Assembly (NCBI GenBank): GCA_016802295.1
Contig: JAESIW010000154.1
Location: 213,663 to 277,662, forward strand
Reading direction: 5' to 3'
DNA length: 64,000 nucleotides
DNA from: Brachionus rotundiformis
Lineage: Eukaryota; Rotifera; Eurotatoria; Ploima; Brachionidae
The notes beneath the pieces are model-generated. The model was not told where the DNA came from and searched no databases. It saw only the letters and a program-made list of their open reading frames with translations. Position numbers and translations under genes: made by a program. This document shows, piece after piece, positions 1-13,228 of this stretch. How positions within the stretch are numbered: the stretch's first letter is position 1; every line of letters begins with the position of its first letter.

Positions 1-2231
1 TAATATTAGTTACGAACTAGGTAAACTGACTTTTTTATAAAAAATTTTTAAATAAAGTAATAATTAAAAATTCTATTATTATTATTAATTTTTGCTTGCT
101 TGCGATTATTTTCTTACAGTTAACATGATTTTGTTTACCTTATTTTAAATCTTTATTTGGTTTTAATTAAAATCTTTGAATCCAAATTGGGTAAAGAAAT
201 TTTTTCATAAAAAAAATTCTAAAATCTTAATTTTACTTTTACTAGAAGAACAATTTTTTATTTGAGTAAATATTTTATATAATCTTGAAATTTCTTGAAG
301 TTTCTACATATCTTATCTTTATTTTTGACAAAATTATTGCCATTTAAAATTTATTTTTGAAGAAATTTAACAGCATCCATATATATTATTATTTGGCTTT
401 ACTAGAGACAAATTAAAAAATAATTTTCTTTCTAGCTTAAAATTCTGGCTTCATTCTTTTATTAAATTCTCATTATGATTATAAAAAATTTTATCTTTTT
501 CAGAAAAAGAGTCGAGACATTTAAACTTTTATCATTCGTACTTAAAATTTCTATTTAAAAATTAAAAAGTTTCTTAAAAAATTCCGAAATAAGAAATAGG
601 AAGCAGTTTTGTGAAACAATTAATCAAAATAAAACAATTAGAAAATAAAAAAAACTAATTATAATTTTTGAGTATATTTTTTAAATGCAAATTGCTTTAA
701 TTACAAATTGTGTTATCTTTCCTAATCTTAAATAGAAAAATAATTCGAAAAATTTTAAGAATTTGAATCTGTATTTTTTATTAAATGAGATGAAATAAGA
801 AAATTTTTTCTTTACTCAACTTTCAGGATTAATGACATTTGATTCTAAATATATTAATTTTTTTCAGTTGCTAAAAAAATTATTTGAATTTGTATTTACT
901 TAACTTTTTCCATTTTAACTTAATCAAACAAATTTTAACAAGTGAAAATTAAAAAAAAAACTTTATTTATACAGACTTAAAAACAAAATAAAAACTTAAC
1001 TTGAATCTATAGATCTACAAATAATAATCATTAAAATTTATTGATTGAATTTAGTTACAATGCTTAAGGCACGAGTTAATCTTTTTCTAGAGCAAACGTC
1101 TGTTAAAATCTATTTTTTAGAAAAATATTTTGTTCTCAAGAAACCCTAAAAAAACTTAATCAAAAAATCCATTTGTATAATTATGAATAAATCAACTTTA
1201 CAATAGAAAAAATTGATTTGTATTAAAAGCTCATTTATAATTTTAAATTTTTAATTAGAGTTATTCTAATTCAATCAGCCAAAGTGATATGAAAAATTTT
1301 AAAACAACCCGGTTTTAGAGCATTCTTGAAAACAGCTTATGAGAATAAAATAATTAAACTAATGAAATTGAGCCCTTTTTTGACTAATCCGAATTCTTTA
1401 TAAATTTTTGATTTTAATTATTATATAAAAATATAAAAACATCTAGTTTAGTCATACTGAATTTTCTAAGGCTGATCTTAAGGCCAATTACGACTTTTAA
1501 ATTTTTGTTTTTATTTTTCGAAGCTAATAAACTAATCATCTCCATATGCAACAAATATTTTGAAACCAATTTTTTAATTTATTTAAATTGAATTAAACAA
1601 ATAATTTTTCAATATTTATGCAACTCAATAATTTTTATATTAATTTTATTTCTAAACAATATATATGTTTTCCTGTTCTTAAATTCAAGAACTATTCGAA
1701 TATGAGCTAGAAAAGCTCTTATTGTCAATCAAACATAATAATTTGCATCTGAGTTTTAAGTCAAACAGACATAATGGTTGAGAATTCGATATCGGTTCTC
1801 TTCCGATTCATTTCCAAGCCTAATTTAAATAATCTAATTAAGAGATAAGACTAAAAATGAATTGCTTATTCAGACTTTTCGCACAAATAGATGCCATTTC
1901 TAAGAATTAAAATAATATCAAAACAAGTTGAAATGTTATATAATGGTTTTGATTTCAGTTAACCAAACGATTATCCTAAGTCATATAAATATTTACTTTA
2001 CGCTCTTCCTCCTGTGACCTACTCTGATTTCAATTTAAATAAACATCCTTTTTATATGCTTTGATTAAGATTTTATTTTTAATTAGAATGATTTTTTCTA
2101 AATTTAAATTAATGGACAGAAAAAAACTAGTGATAGATATAAATGTATTTCTATAATTTTAAAAATTGCATTAGAATTAATTTTTAATTTTAGATACTGC
2201 TCTGTAATTAATAATCAAATGTCTACAATAG
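1..2231. other. AT-rich spacer, no gene seen
   Basis: Very AT-rich DNA with frequent homopolymer runs and stops in all frames. I see no conserved protein stretch, RNA gene or clear repeat. Confidence 0.6.
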
Positions 2232-2295
2232 GGCACAATTGCCGGCCTATTATAAAGATCCTACTAATTATCCACCATTTAATTACAATAAATGA
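2232..2295 (+). CDS. Possible terminal exon of an unrecognised Pro/Tyr-rich protein
   Basis: After an AG at 2230-2231, a short frame encodes a Gln-Leu-Pro-Ala-Tyr-Tyr stretch and ends in Tyr-Pro-Pro-Phe-Asn-Tyr-Asn-Lys followed by TGA. Four prolines in about 20 codons are unusual for random DNA this AT-rich, and an AATAAA overlaps the end of the frame. No upstream exon was found and the family is not recognised. It may be chance. Confidence 0.2.
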
Positions 2296-5200
2296 CACAG
2301 ATAATATTCTCTTACCATTTATTTCCTTCATCAGTCTACAAAAACAATCTAAATTATTTATAAATTATTATATATTTATATAATTAAATAGAATAAAAAT
2401 TGGGAAACAGATTGTTCGAATTAAGATAATATGGCATTTGAAAATTTGTTATTTTTTTAATTAATATTTGAGTCAAAAAAATATTTTCGCTAAAATAAAA
2501 TTAATAAAAATTACCATTTATTAAGTAATGATTGACTCTCTGAATTAGAGAGTCTAAAAGACTAAATATTCAAAAATTTATAAACAGGCAAAACACAACT
2601 TCTTAGACTTTTATTAAATTTAATACTTAAATCTTAAAACACCTGTTTCTATTTTTATTCAGATAAACAATTTTTTTAAATGGCTAAAATAATTAAAAAT
2701 AGATAAATAATATGAATAGGTGGTTGATGTGTATAAATATAACTTAGGGATCAGGTTTTAATTCGATTAATAGCTCAGCTTGGTGAATAAAACATGCACA
2801 AGCTGCCATAATCTTATTTAGAGTTGATTTTATTCTATTATAAACAAACATGTCCTGAATATTTATTGTTTATTCTAGAGAATTTCAACTTCTTAATTAA
2901 AATAAATACTCCCGAGTAATTAAAAGCTTTATCCACGCTTCATTTTTCCCATAATATTGAAGTGCGAATGTCAAAAAAGCATAGATCAATATCTCTGGTG
3001 CTTTTAATGACGTGAGAAACAATTTAGATCTGCTTATAATTGGTATAAATTGAATTTTTTCTTACTCAATTTATTAAGTTATTAAAAAAAAATAAAATAT
3101 CTTATTCTTCTTAATTTTATTGATTTTTAAAATAGATAAACAACTTAAGTAAAATTGTCTGACATGGCACTAAAATCTCTAAACTTATAAGCCATAGGTA
3201 TTTATTTATACTTTCAATACAAATCTCTGAAGTATAGACAAGCTTAAGATATAATAAGAATAATTTGATAAAATAACAAGTTTCTAATTTTAAAAGAGTT
3301 AAAAATTAATTACTGAATTTATACTTTTCGTATTAATTATTGCACATTAATTACTATAATTACTTGGATTAGATATTTTTTAAAAATCATATTCCTGGGT
3401 ATTTTCAAGCTAAAACAGTTTTCTTAACCTTTGTTAAAATCAGAATACGAATAAGCTCATATTTTGGGATGTATGTGTATTAAAATTACGAAGCTTTTAT
3501 AAATTTCCATATCATTTGACCACGTCTGAATTTAAAATTGTAAGAGATTCAAAATTAGACACAGAACTACATAAAATTGATTGCAAGCAACCTACTGCCA
3601 GTCTTTGTTTAGCTGATAATACAGTGAAAACTTAATAATTTAAAATCATTAAAAACAAAAACATTCGATTCAGAATTTTAGACATGGTTTTATCCAAGAA
3701 TAAATAGGCATCCATTTGGATTCAATCTAAAATAGTAAAATATATTTAAATGCCATGGAAAAATTGTATGAAAAATTTATTCTTTACTATCAATAAATGG
3801 CATCATGTTTATGTAATAATTGATTGATTGACTGATAAAAATGATCTAAAGACGATCCTGATTCGAATGAATGTATTTTATTATTATTTTTTTATATTTT
3901 ATATCTCTCTTCGAAATTCAATATCTTATCTACTAGAGCTTATCATTTGATACTTTTTTGATTAGAAAGAAATAAATCATTTCTAACGGAACACTTGATG
4001 CCAACAAGTATTGGTTACAATAGATGAACACAAGAAATTTTATGGTAAACAAATATTTTTAATTTTTTTATTTATTTTAATATTTTTCTAGGGTAATATC
4101 AATTAAAAAAATTTATAATTAACTTATAAATAAAATATTAAAAATGATATAATTGTTTATTTGGAAAGCATTCACGCTTGGCTAAGTTTTCTAAGGAAAC
4201 GGAAATATGTGACGAAAATTTAATGATTGAATTATTCTTTAAATTAATTCTTTTAATAATTGTTAGAATTTTTATAATTACTTATCAAAGACTGGATCAT
4301 TGTTTACAAATAAAAAACATAGTAATTATTTTTTCTATATTAGACCATAGATTATAATAAACAATTATTATTAAACCATTTCAAAAAAAAAATTACTGAA
4401 ACAATTAAGTTTTTAACTCTTATTTTTGTATTTATGTCAAGTTTGATTTACTTAAGCCTTTAAATTTATACAAAAAATTATCAAAAATATGCAACATATT
4501 TAAAAATTACGAAACTTGGTAAAAAATTGATTAATAAGTACTTAATTGATAGTATTTTTTTTGAAAAACAATTAATTTACATTAATCGAATTTAATTTTG
4601 TAAAAAACAAAATCCAAAAATAACAAATGACAAGACAGTGTTTGTTTTTTTATTTGGAAATATAAAATCTTAATAAAACGAGTTTCTAAACTCTTCTCAA
4701 AGACATTCCCAAAACTTGTTCTAATCACAGTAATTTAATATGGTGACAAAATGAGTTTCTGTGCAGCCCAATTTTGAGATAAATAAAATGATTTTATAAT
4801 AAAAAAAACAAAACTTTTAAATAAATATAAATTATTTAGCAATCAACTATTTTATATTTAGTTGCTTATATCATTTTTAAAATAAAATCAAACTTGTTCC
4901 TTTTTTACATGGGTAAGTTTTTTATGAACGTGGTAGCTAACTGGTTTTAAGTGAAATATTTATTTAAAATTGAAATGATTTATTAAATTAAAAATAAATT
5001 AAAATTATTAAAATCTTGAATTTAAGTTTTAGAACACGAAAAATTTAATCTGTAGAATATTTTTTAAATAAACTTATCCTGTCATAAATCATATGATCAT
5101 GAATTAAGCGTTTAGAAAAATCTATCATTAAATTTTCTTAACATATATTTGAAGGTAACTTTTAAAGTGCTATCTTATCAATAGTATGCTTTTAATTCAT

Positions 5201-5904
5201 CGATTTATAATGATTTATCTATTTTGTAATAAAAAATTTGATCCGAGCAATAATTTAAAAATTTTACCTAGAAAAAAAACAATATTAGATAAATTAATGC
5301 TAAATATACCGATTTGGCAAAGTTAGCAATGCTAGCTGCTTAATTGGGCTCGATTTGAAAATATTAAAAACAATAAAATGTTCTAACAATTAGCTAAAAC
5401 CTTATAAATAAGCTTAAATAATCCTTGCGTTCATGATAGATTTAATTATTTAATTTCTTAACACAATTAAACAGTTCATCCGCCCTCATTTCTTCTTTTC
5501 AAACCTCATTAAATTGGAAAATCTTAATAAAAATTTTCTAGAAAAAACATTATTTTTATATAGAACAGAGTATTATAAATCATTCAAAGCGAAATAGAGC
5601 AATTTGATACTAATCTTAAGTATTTGTTAAAATTTGAGTATTCAAGAAACATGGAATGGAATTGTTTAAGCTATGAGAATGGTGAAAGGCATAAGTACAT
5701 TACATTAGGGGAGAAAAATGTTTTAAGAATTTGATAATTTGATTCCTTAACCACAAAAGGTAAATCAATCAATTATTATATTATTTTTACCAATCGTATT
5801 ATAGCACATATAAAGTTAATAAAAGTAATTAAAGACTAAGTGCCTTTTCGTTTTTGAATAGAAAAAAAGTTAACTATCATATCTTTTATTTATGATAAAA
5901 GCAC
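2296..5904. other. AT-rich spacer, no supported gene
   Basis: Mostly low-complexity A/T sequence. Two stretches stay open for a while on the plus strand (about 3438-3634 and 5651-5731), but open frames of this length are expected by chance in this composition. No start, splice partner or family match was seen. Confidence 0.5.
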
Positions 5905-6377
5905 TTAACTTCTTGGATAAACCACTAGTTCATCATAGCCTGATGCTGGATCAAACTCTCGCTGAAATGTCAAATCTTCACATTCGCCAATGACGATTTC
6001 TGCTGTGGTGAAAACATTCATCTCTCCGAATACATGTCCGCCCAACACTTGTCCATTTTTGGTAGATAAAGATATGTGAAGATGGTGGCCTCCGATGGTA
6101 GAAAGAGTGCCCACTAATGACACGATTTCCATGTGCTCTTGATAGATTTTGACCTTTGGCGATTAGAAAAAGATGAAAATTAAATTAAAGATTTTACTTC
6201 ATTTTCTTCTTGGCCTCCAAAGGCCATACGAACCGTGGCTTTGGTCAAACTGCCAACACATGTCATTATAAAGCCAGAACGTATGTCATTTTGCTTAACA
6301 AAATTGTCCAATTCATACAACAAGTCTTGGTTTGGTTTTAAACGCAAAGCATAAACTTTTAAATTTGATTTCGACAT
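5905..6377 (-). CDS. PPC/DUF296 domain protein, two exons
   Basis: A small protein of about 142 residues made almost entirely of a PPC (DUF296) domain. Exon 1 is 6377..6198 and exon 2 is 6153..5905. The 44-nt intron (6197..6154) starts GT and ends AG, phase 0. The domain signatures are GSLTKATVRMAF in exon 1, then EIVSLVGTLS and the metal-site-like GGHHLHIS in exon 2, with the usual FTTAEIVIGE and SGYDELV end. In plants PPC forms part of AT-hook nuclear proteins; in bacteria and some animals it stands alone, and its role there is poorly known. There is no signal peptide or membrane segment, so it is probably cytosolic or nuclear. The ATG at 6377 is the first in frame and precedes the start of the domain. 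The tRNA-Gly lies just upstream on the same strand. Confidence 0.85.
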
Positions 6378-6442
6378 TATGGTTTTTTTTCAAAATTATG
6401 TTTAAATTAAATGATAAATTTTTTTGATAAGAAAAACAAAAA

Positions 6443-6513
6443 TGCACTGGCCGGGAATCGAACCCGGGCCGCCCGCGTGGCAGGCGAGCATTCTACCACT
6501 GAACCACCAGTGC
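6443..6513 (-). tRNA. tRNA-Gly (anticodon GCC)
   Basis: A complete 71-nt tRNA. Read on the minus strand, the acceptor stem GCACTGG pairs with CCAGTGC. The B box is GGTTCGATTCC, the anticodon loop CTGCCAC is flanked by CTCGC/GCGGG, and the discriminator base is A. A run of Ts follows the 3' end, as expected for RNA polymerase III termination. No intron. Confidence 0.97.
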
Positions 6514-8797
6514 TTATTGATATGTTGGATTTAATTTTAGTTCTTATTCGAACAATTCATTTTTCTAATTTAATGTTATGTAACAAATTTGCTATTTAGA
6601 ATAGCTATTAATTTTATTTAAAGATGTTTCAGTATGTTTATGAAAAAAATGTCATTTAATTTGATAAGTGCTTTTGGAGAATGCTAATTTTTAAATTAAT
6701 ATCTATTATAATGAATGATGAAGGCTTTTTTAGTTAAAAAGCTCATTCAATTAGATCAATGATTTAGAAAATTGAATTTTTATATATAATAAGTTTCATT
6801 TTAGTTTTTGAATGATTTTCAAAATATTTTAAATGATAACTAATATTTATTTTTAATTTAATTGCTGAAAATATAATTTGAATTTTATCAGATTATTTTT
6901 TTATTGTATTGAAAACTTAAATTGTTTTTAAAATAAATCAGTTATTAATGTTCTTAAAGTCTGAAGGGATTCTGGTTAATTGGACTAGATTTTTTCACGG
7001 TTTAAATTTATTTAATTTAAATTATTTATTCATAAGGTTAATTATAAATAGTTATCGAATCTATATTTTAATCTATATTTTGATATAAAAACGATAAGAA
7101 AAACAAGTTGGGCCATAGATTCAAATTTTAAATGAAATTTAGAAAATTTTGTATTTAGCCTTTTGGTAGAATGTTAAAATTTGCTATTTTTATCGTTAAA
7201 ATTTGATAACATTTTCCCTACTACTTGTAAAATTGATTAATTAAAATTGATCTTAAAGATGGTATTGATAAAAGTATTTAAATTTATTCAAGCTATTTTA
7301 TATATCATATTAAATGTTATGAAAATTTAAATGCTTTTGGTTATTTTGGTTTATTATTATTATGATTATATTAGGTCTAAATAACTTTAAACCTTTTATA
7401 AAAAAATCATTTACTATCATTTTGAATTATTATTGATAAGCTCCAGCAATTTAACTTTATCTACTCAGCATTCGTTTACGCTATTATAGTTTTTATCAAT
7501 TTATAAATTTATTGTACCGAGCTTTGAGCAAACTTATACACAGTGCATTCGAAACATTTCGTTTTTTATTAAAAGAATTAAATCAAATTAAAAAATATAA
7601 TATATAGAGTTTAAAGCCTCATTCACTCTCATAAACACTTTTGGTTTTTTTAGCCACTTAAAATGTTGACACCTTTTCCGGTGCCTTTGGAAGCTTTTAT
7701 TGCATTTTTTTATTGATTATTTTTGAAGTAGAATACTTTTAATAGCGTCGAGATTCTTTTCTTTGATATAATCAAAATATAAATTTTAATTATTCAGTTT
7801 TTAAATCAAATAAAATTTTAAAACAACAATTTCAAGCGTCCAGAATTATTTGGTGAAGAAAAAAATCTCTGAATTTTTAGACTCTGTTCAAAATAAATAT
7901 AGATAGTTATTTTTTTCATAAACTTATTATGTAAGAGACATGCTTTATTCGTCTTAAATTTAAGTTTGTGACTTGAACGGATAAAAATAGAAAAAATTTT
8001 TTTGACAAATTAAATTTAAAAAGTATTTTCATTTAATCAAGCTAGACTTTTTAGTTGAATAAATTTTTCGCTTCTAATATCATCAGCTTTAATGAATTTT
8101 TAATTTCTAAAAAGAAGTTAATTAAGTGAAATAATTTTTTATTGAATATACTGATAAAAATGTTCTTGTTTTATTAATAGGACGAGATCTTTAAACTATT
8201 TAAATTTTTAAAAAACAACTCGAATAATATTAATAATTCAAGCTTTTGATATGAAACATCAATTTTTGATAAATTATGTTTGCATGATCTGTCAAATGTT
8301 AATAATTTTTAAATAAAAAATTTTTGATTCGGAAATATTTTCCTTCCTAGATAAATTTAATCTGTTTTATAAAAAAATTATCTAATTTTTCATTTTCGAT
8401 GGAGGAAATTTTACGAATTAACCGTATAAAAACAGATAATTTTAGCAAGAACTATTTGACATCATACTTTAATTAATTAAATTTATATTAAATTATATAT
8501 ATTTATATTTTTGTCTTTTCATAATGAAAGACTCTTTAATTAAGTTTTTTTCTATTTAGTATTCAATAATAATCAAGTTTTACTATAATAATAAGATAAA
8601 TAGATCAGAAAAAAATGCTTTTATATTCTATTTATGTTGAAAAGAAAATTTATTTATTGTAAAAATCTGTCTTCACATTTATCTAATTATTTAAAAGATA
8701 ATTTAGGAAATGGGAATTTTCAAGGCAGCTCCGAATGTCATAGCCTAATTTTCAGTCCTCTTGTTAGCAATTTTAATTTTACAAAATTTAGATTAAT
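6514..8797. other. AT-rich spacer, no gene seen
   Basis: AT-rich sequence with no supported gene. A GC-richer patch near 7665-7700 gives a short Gly/Lys-rich reading on the minus strand, but it is broken by stops on both sides. Confidence 0.5.
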
Positions 8798-8998
8798 TTA
8801 AAAAAAGAGAAAATTAATAAGGAATGTTATTTTCATATAATTTGTATCTACATTGTTAAGCAAATCAGCTATGTTCTTGACAGGGATAATATCGGATGGG
8901 GTTTTGTATTTTGAGTTGTTTCTGTTGACGTTAATAACCAGATAGTCCTTTATTTTATCAGCTATTAATTCATGGTTCTGCTTTGTAGCAAAAATAGC
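8798..8998 (-). pseudogene. Coding-like fragment of an unrecognised protein
   Basis: About 66 codons are open on the minus strand with protein-like composition: ATKQNHELIADKIKDYLV, then NSKYKTPSDIIPVKNIADLL, ending at TAA. The upstream side runs into TAA at once, although an AG at 8999-8998 could be a splice acceptor. No ATG is suitably placed. It looks like an isolated exon or a relic of a longer, possibly mobile-element gene. I do not recognise the family. Confidence 0.4.
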
Positions 8999-9364
8999 TT
9001 ATTTGATAACAGTCTTCACATTTAACAGTTATTATTTTATATTAAAATGTAAAAAAATGTTCAAAAAGTTATATAATTGTAAAAAAAATCATTTAAAACC
9101 ATTTAATTTTTTATTTATTCAGTCTTTATTTAATTACAAAAACTTTAATCTTTAGACTTAAATAAGAATTAAAGTTTTTTAAAAAGTAAGACCTTGATGA
9201 ATTTATTCTATAATTCATTATCTTTTTTTTTAAATTTATCTAAAATTAAAAATATCAAATGTTTATGTCTTACATTTTAATTAAAACAAGCAAAATATTT
9301 TATAATAAAAATTCAACGAGAAGAAATAATTTACGGATGTCATAAAATGAATTTTGTCTTTTAT

Positions 9365-9443
9365 TTAATTTTCGTGCTTAAGCTTTCCACAGGGAGTAAA
9401 TTTACAGGTATTAGGATCGTGACACTCACAATTTGAAGAAATT
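9365..9443 (-). CDS. Possible terminal exon of a small Cys-rich protein
   Basis: A pyrimidine tract plus CAG (9446-9444, minus strand) is followed by an open stretch reading SSNCECHDPNTCKFTPCG then LKHEN and TAA, with an overlapping ATAAA just after the stop. Five cysteines in about 20 residues suggest a disulfide-rich or metal-binding tail. No upstream exon was identified, so identity and reality are uncertain. Confidence 0.3.
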
Positions 9444-10842
9444 CTGAAAAAAAACTGTTATTTGATAATGCTTATTATTTAATTCCTTGTAATTTGAGTT
9501 TAACAAAGCTAAGGATTTTATTTTAGCCAAAAAAAGAGAGTTATAATTTCATTATTGACCAAAAGCATATTCATCCAAGTCAAGTATGGTATATTATATA
9601 AAATTTTTTTAAGAATATTTAATAATCACATTAATATGACTCGAGTTTTATCTTAAAGGCAAGTAAATAAGTCATAATGTCTGCTAATTTGTTTTAAAAA
9701 TTTTAATAATTGATTTTTTAAAGATTAATTAAATTTTCCAAGAAAAATAATTACACATAATTAAGTAAATAATTATTTTGACATAAATAATTTGAATCAA
9801 TTACTGTCATTATTGTTTAAAAAGTTAGGTCTTAATTTTTCAAATAGTAAAATTTTACAGTGATAAGAAAATTGTAATATTTTAGAAGATTGATTAAGAC
9901 AAGCCAGTATTTATTATTAATAGAGCCATTTTAAGCTATTTTAGAATATTGCGAACTTAAGAAATAAATTTAAAAAAAGTTTATTTTTACAATTTAAAAG
10001 CTTGTTGAATGTCAAGCTAAATAATTAGATTTTTAATTTAAATCTTTTCAATACGAACCAGTTATTTTTACTGATAAATACTTAATTTCAAATTTTCTAT
10101 TCTACTAGTATATAAAATAAAAGTTAAATAAAATATTTTATTTAAAAAAAAATTATTAAACAAAATCCTTGATATTTAACTCTGGTTGAGAATTCAGTAT
10201 AAATTTAATTTTTATAATATTGCCACATAAGATTCCTCAAGCTTTGTTTGTTTTTTTGACTGTAGGACGACAAATTTATGTCATTAATTAACTGAAATTT
10301 GAATTTTGAAAATGAGAAAAAAGGCAGAAAATTAGGTATAGATGTAAATAAATTTAATTAATTAAATTATTATGATCGATAATGAAATAAGCTTGATTGA
10401 GCTTCACATTATAATCGTAAACTTAGTTGTAATTGAGATACACATTTCAAAATGATTATTGCAATTTGTTCTCATCATATTGTTCAATTTTTATAAAATA
10501 ATAATAATAATATATTATAATTGATAGAGGATCCTGAGCGCAGAACTTGGAAAATTTGCATTCAATTCTTATATTCGTTTTTATAAATTCAGTCTCAAAT
10601 GATTTAAATTGCTGTGAGAAATCATTTAAAAAGCAAACTAATTCAAAAATTAAAAATGATGATTAACAATTCTTTAGTACAGAAAACATCAGGTAATTGA
10701 GAAGTGAATTAAATGTTATCTTAATATTTATTTAAGCTCCATGTAAGCTACAAGCTTGGATACCACCAAACGACCGAGAGCTAATCATTCGTGCCAAGTA
10801 TTTTCCCAATAATTCTATCATTTTGTGGACTATTTTTTTAAG
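9444..10842. other. AT-rich spacer upstream of rabphilin
   Basis: No ORF or RNA gene supported. It should contain the missing first exon(s) and promoter of the rabphilin-like gene, but I could not place them. Confidence 0.45.
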
Positions 10843-13228
10843 GCTTAAAACAGGCTGGTCTTCAAGGTGCTCATTCAATCCGAATAGTTCGCATAGTGTC
10901 ATTGGAAATTGTACACCTGTGATCACTGATAACGAGCTATCCGAAATAGAGGAAGTAATCAAACGGGCCAGTTTAATAGAAAAAAAAGAACGTAGCAGAA
11001 TAAGTCGGCTTATAGACCGGTTCAAAGCTATAAATAAGCCTCTAGGTGATGGTGTAACCCATTGCCTGATATGCAACTCTAATTTCGGGCTATTAACCCA
11101 CAACAATTCGCACACATGTAGCCATTGTCTAAAAGTAGCCAAAGATAAATATTTTTAAAGTTTTGATTATAAAATCTAATTAAAGAATGTCTGTTCTACA
11201 TGCTCATTCGAGACTGTATGCTTGTCGAACTCTGGCTCGGTCAAGTTGTGTAAAATATGTGTTGAATATAGAGATTTTTTGAAAAAGTCTGGCTTATGGT
11301 TTAATAAGAATGTGGCATATGCTGAGCTTCCAAGTGTGATGGAGTCCGATGTTGAGCAATCACCACAAACTACCCTTAAAAGCTATGAAGACAAAAGTCC
11401 TGATTCAAGTGTAGATCAGAAAAAAAATTCTATTTTTCTATCTGATTCAAAATATACCAATTTGGAGAGCGATTCTGACAATTCAAAGTTTAAAACGGCA
11501 AAAACAGTGACCGAAGTAAACGAGCCGGAACAAGAGAGTAAGCTATTGCTGGAAGAGGTGGCTTTGTCTAAGCAGACAGCTGTTAATTTAAGTAATCAGA
11601 CTAGCCAGATTGGTCAACTAGATTTTCCAGTTGATAATCAAAAATTTCTATGCAAAACTTCTACTCTTGCCAATGGCGAATGTACTCAGAACATATCGCT
11701 TGCTTTTAGGCAGTTTATGGACACCGAGACAAGTCGGTGTTAGCTTAAAAATATCTAAAAAATAAAAAATAATTCTTTCTCTTTTAGAATTAGGACATTT
11801 ACAGTTCAATGTAGAATACATTGAATCGCTACTTCAGCTTAAAATTCATTTGGTTAGTGCGACTAATTTGCCTGCACGTGATTCAAATGGTCTGTCAGAT
11901 CCCTATGTGAAAATTCATCTTTTGCCCGGCATTGCCAAAGCCACCAAGCTTAGATCCAAAACAGTGTATAAAAACCTAAATCCTCAGTTTAATGAGGACT
12001 TTCACTATGACGGAGTCACTTTGGATGACATAGACACAAAGACATTACGTTTAACAGTGCTCGATGAGGACAAATTTGGATTTGATTTTATTGGCGAGTA
12101 TCGCTTACCTTTGAAGACCCTAATGCGAAACGAAGTTAATTATTTTAATGTTTCTCTGGAAGAGAAATTGGAGGTACTTTTTTTTTGCTTGTGAAAATTA
12201 AGATTTATAAAGAAGAAAAATAAAAGGAAAATTTTTAATCAATTGTATTAAGAAAATCCGATTATTAATAAGATTTAAATATTAAAAGAATATAAGCTTA
12301 GATTTAAATTAAAGAATTTTGAAAAAAAAAAATTACTTTAAATTTTTATTATAATATAAGAAAGTTAAGTTTTTATCTAATTAGCTGGATAAAAATAAAA
12401 TGCCAACCTAAAATATTTTAAGATCAATGAACAAACTGATTATTTAAGATAAGTTTAAATGTTTAATTTTTTTGCCAATTAATTCACAGATTTTAAAAAA
12501 TCAATATTTAAATTTTTTAAAATAATTTTAAAAATATAAATTTTAATCCATTTTATTTAAACTTTTTAAGAAATCCAAAAAAGTAATTTTTTTGCATGAA
12601 TTAAGAGTTTGTTTTTAAGCTTGGCGATGAAGCTGATTCTACCTCGCGTGGAAAAATTAACTTTGCAGTTAAATATTCCAAAAAAACTAATTGTTTGTGT
12701 GTTAAAATAAATCGGTGCACTCAATTATTGCCAATGGATAATGGAATTTCTTCTGATCCCTTTGTTGAAGTGTTCGTTTTTTGCATGAACTAAATTAACA
12801 CAGCACTTTTTTAATTAATTACAAATTTTAGGGCCATCTTACCTGGTTCAAAAGAAAATAAATATAAATTTCGCACTTCTACAAAACGAAAAACCCTTGA
12901 TCCCGAATTTAATGAGGTAAAATTATTTAAAATTAAATATATGCTAATTAACTAATTTTTTATTAATTTTAATAATTTTAATTAGGAATTTACATTTAAC
13001 AATATTGATCTTAGAAGTTTGTTGACTAAAACAATCGAAATATCTGTTTGGGATAAAGACTTTGGAACCAAAAATGACTTCATTGGCATGGTCACACTAA
13101 GTCAACAAAGAACTGGAGATGAACTCAAACATTTTTTTACAATAATTAAAAATCCAGATTTATACCATGAAAAATGGCACACATTGCACATGCGAGAAGA
13201 TAAGTTCTCAAATTCAACCAGTGAATAG
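10843..13228 (+). CDS. Rabphilin-like Rab effector (RBD zinc finger, C2A, C2B), 5' partial
   Basis: Exons seen are 10843-11134, 11186-11732, 11788-12173, 12620-12775, 12832-12916 and 12986-13228. The first encodes the Rab-binding helix (EIEEVIKRASLIEKKERSRI) and the first zinc-finger cysteine pairs. The second completes the FYVE-like finger (CSTC, CKIC, then a KKSGLWFNK stretch) and carries a Ser/Glu-rich linker. C2A has the calcium-loop acids in RDSNGLSDPYVK and LDEDKFGFD. C2B has MDNGISSDPF and WDKDFGTKNDF and ends in the usual WHTL. Rabphilins bind Rab3/Rab27 on secretory vesicles and calcium plus phospholipid through the C2 domains. The first coding exon (including the start codon) was not found. 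The junction 12775/12832 is one base out of frame with the only GT..AG pair I can see. The linker intron donor at 11733 is chosen for phase and is a weak site. Confidence 0.85.

Noticed and set aside
3438..3634. 65-codon open stretch after a good-looking AG acceptor
   Set aside because: No partner exon or family motif; open frames of this size are common by chance at this base composition.
6411..6599. Plus-strand ORF across the tRNA-Gly
   Set aside because: Its only complex part is the antisense of the tRNA; the rest is AT-rich noise.
10732..11142. 136-codon minus-strand ORF
   Set aside because: Antisense shadow of the rabphilin zinc-finger exon, which has clear family motifs and splice sites on the plus strand.
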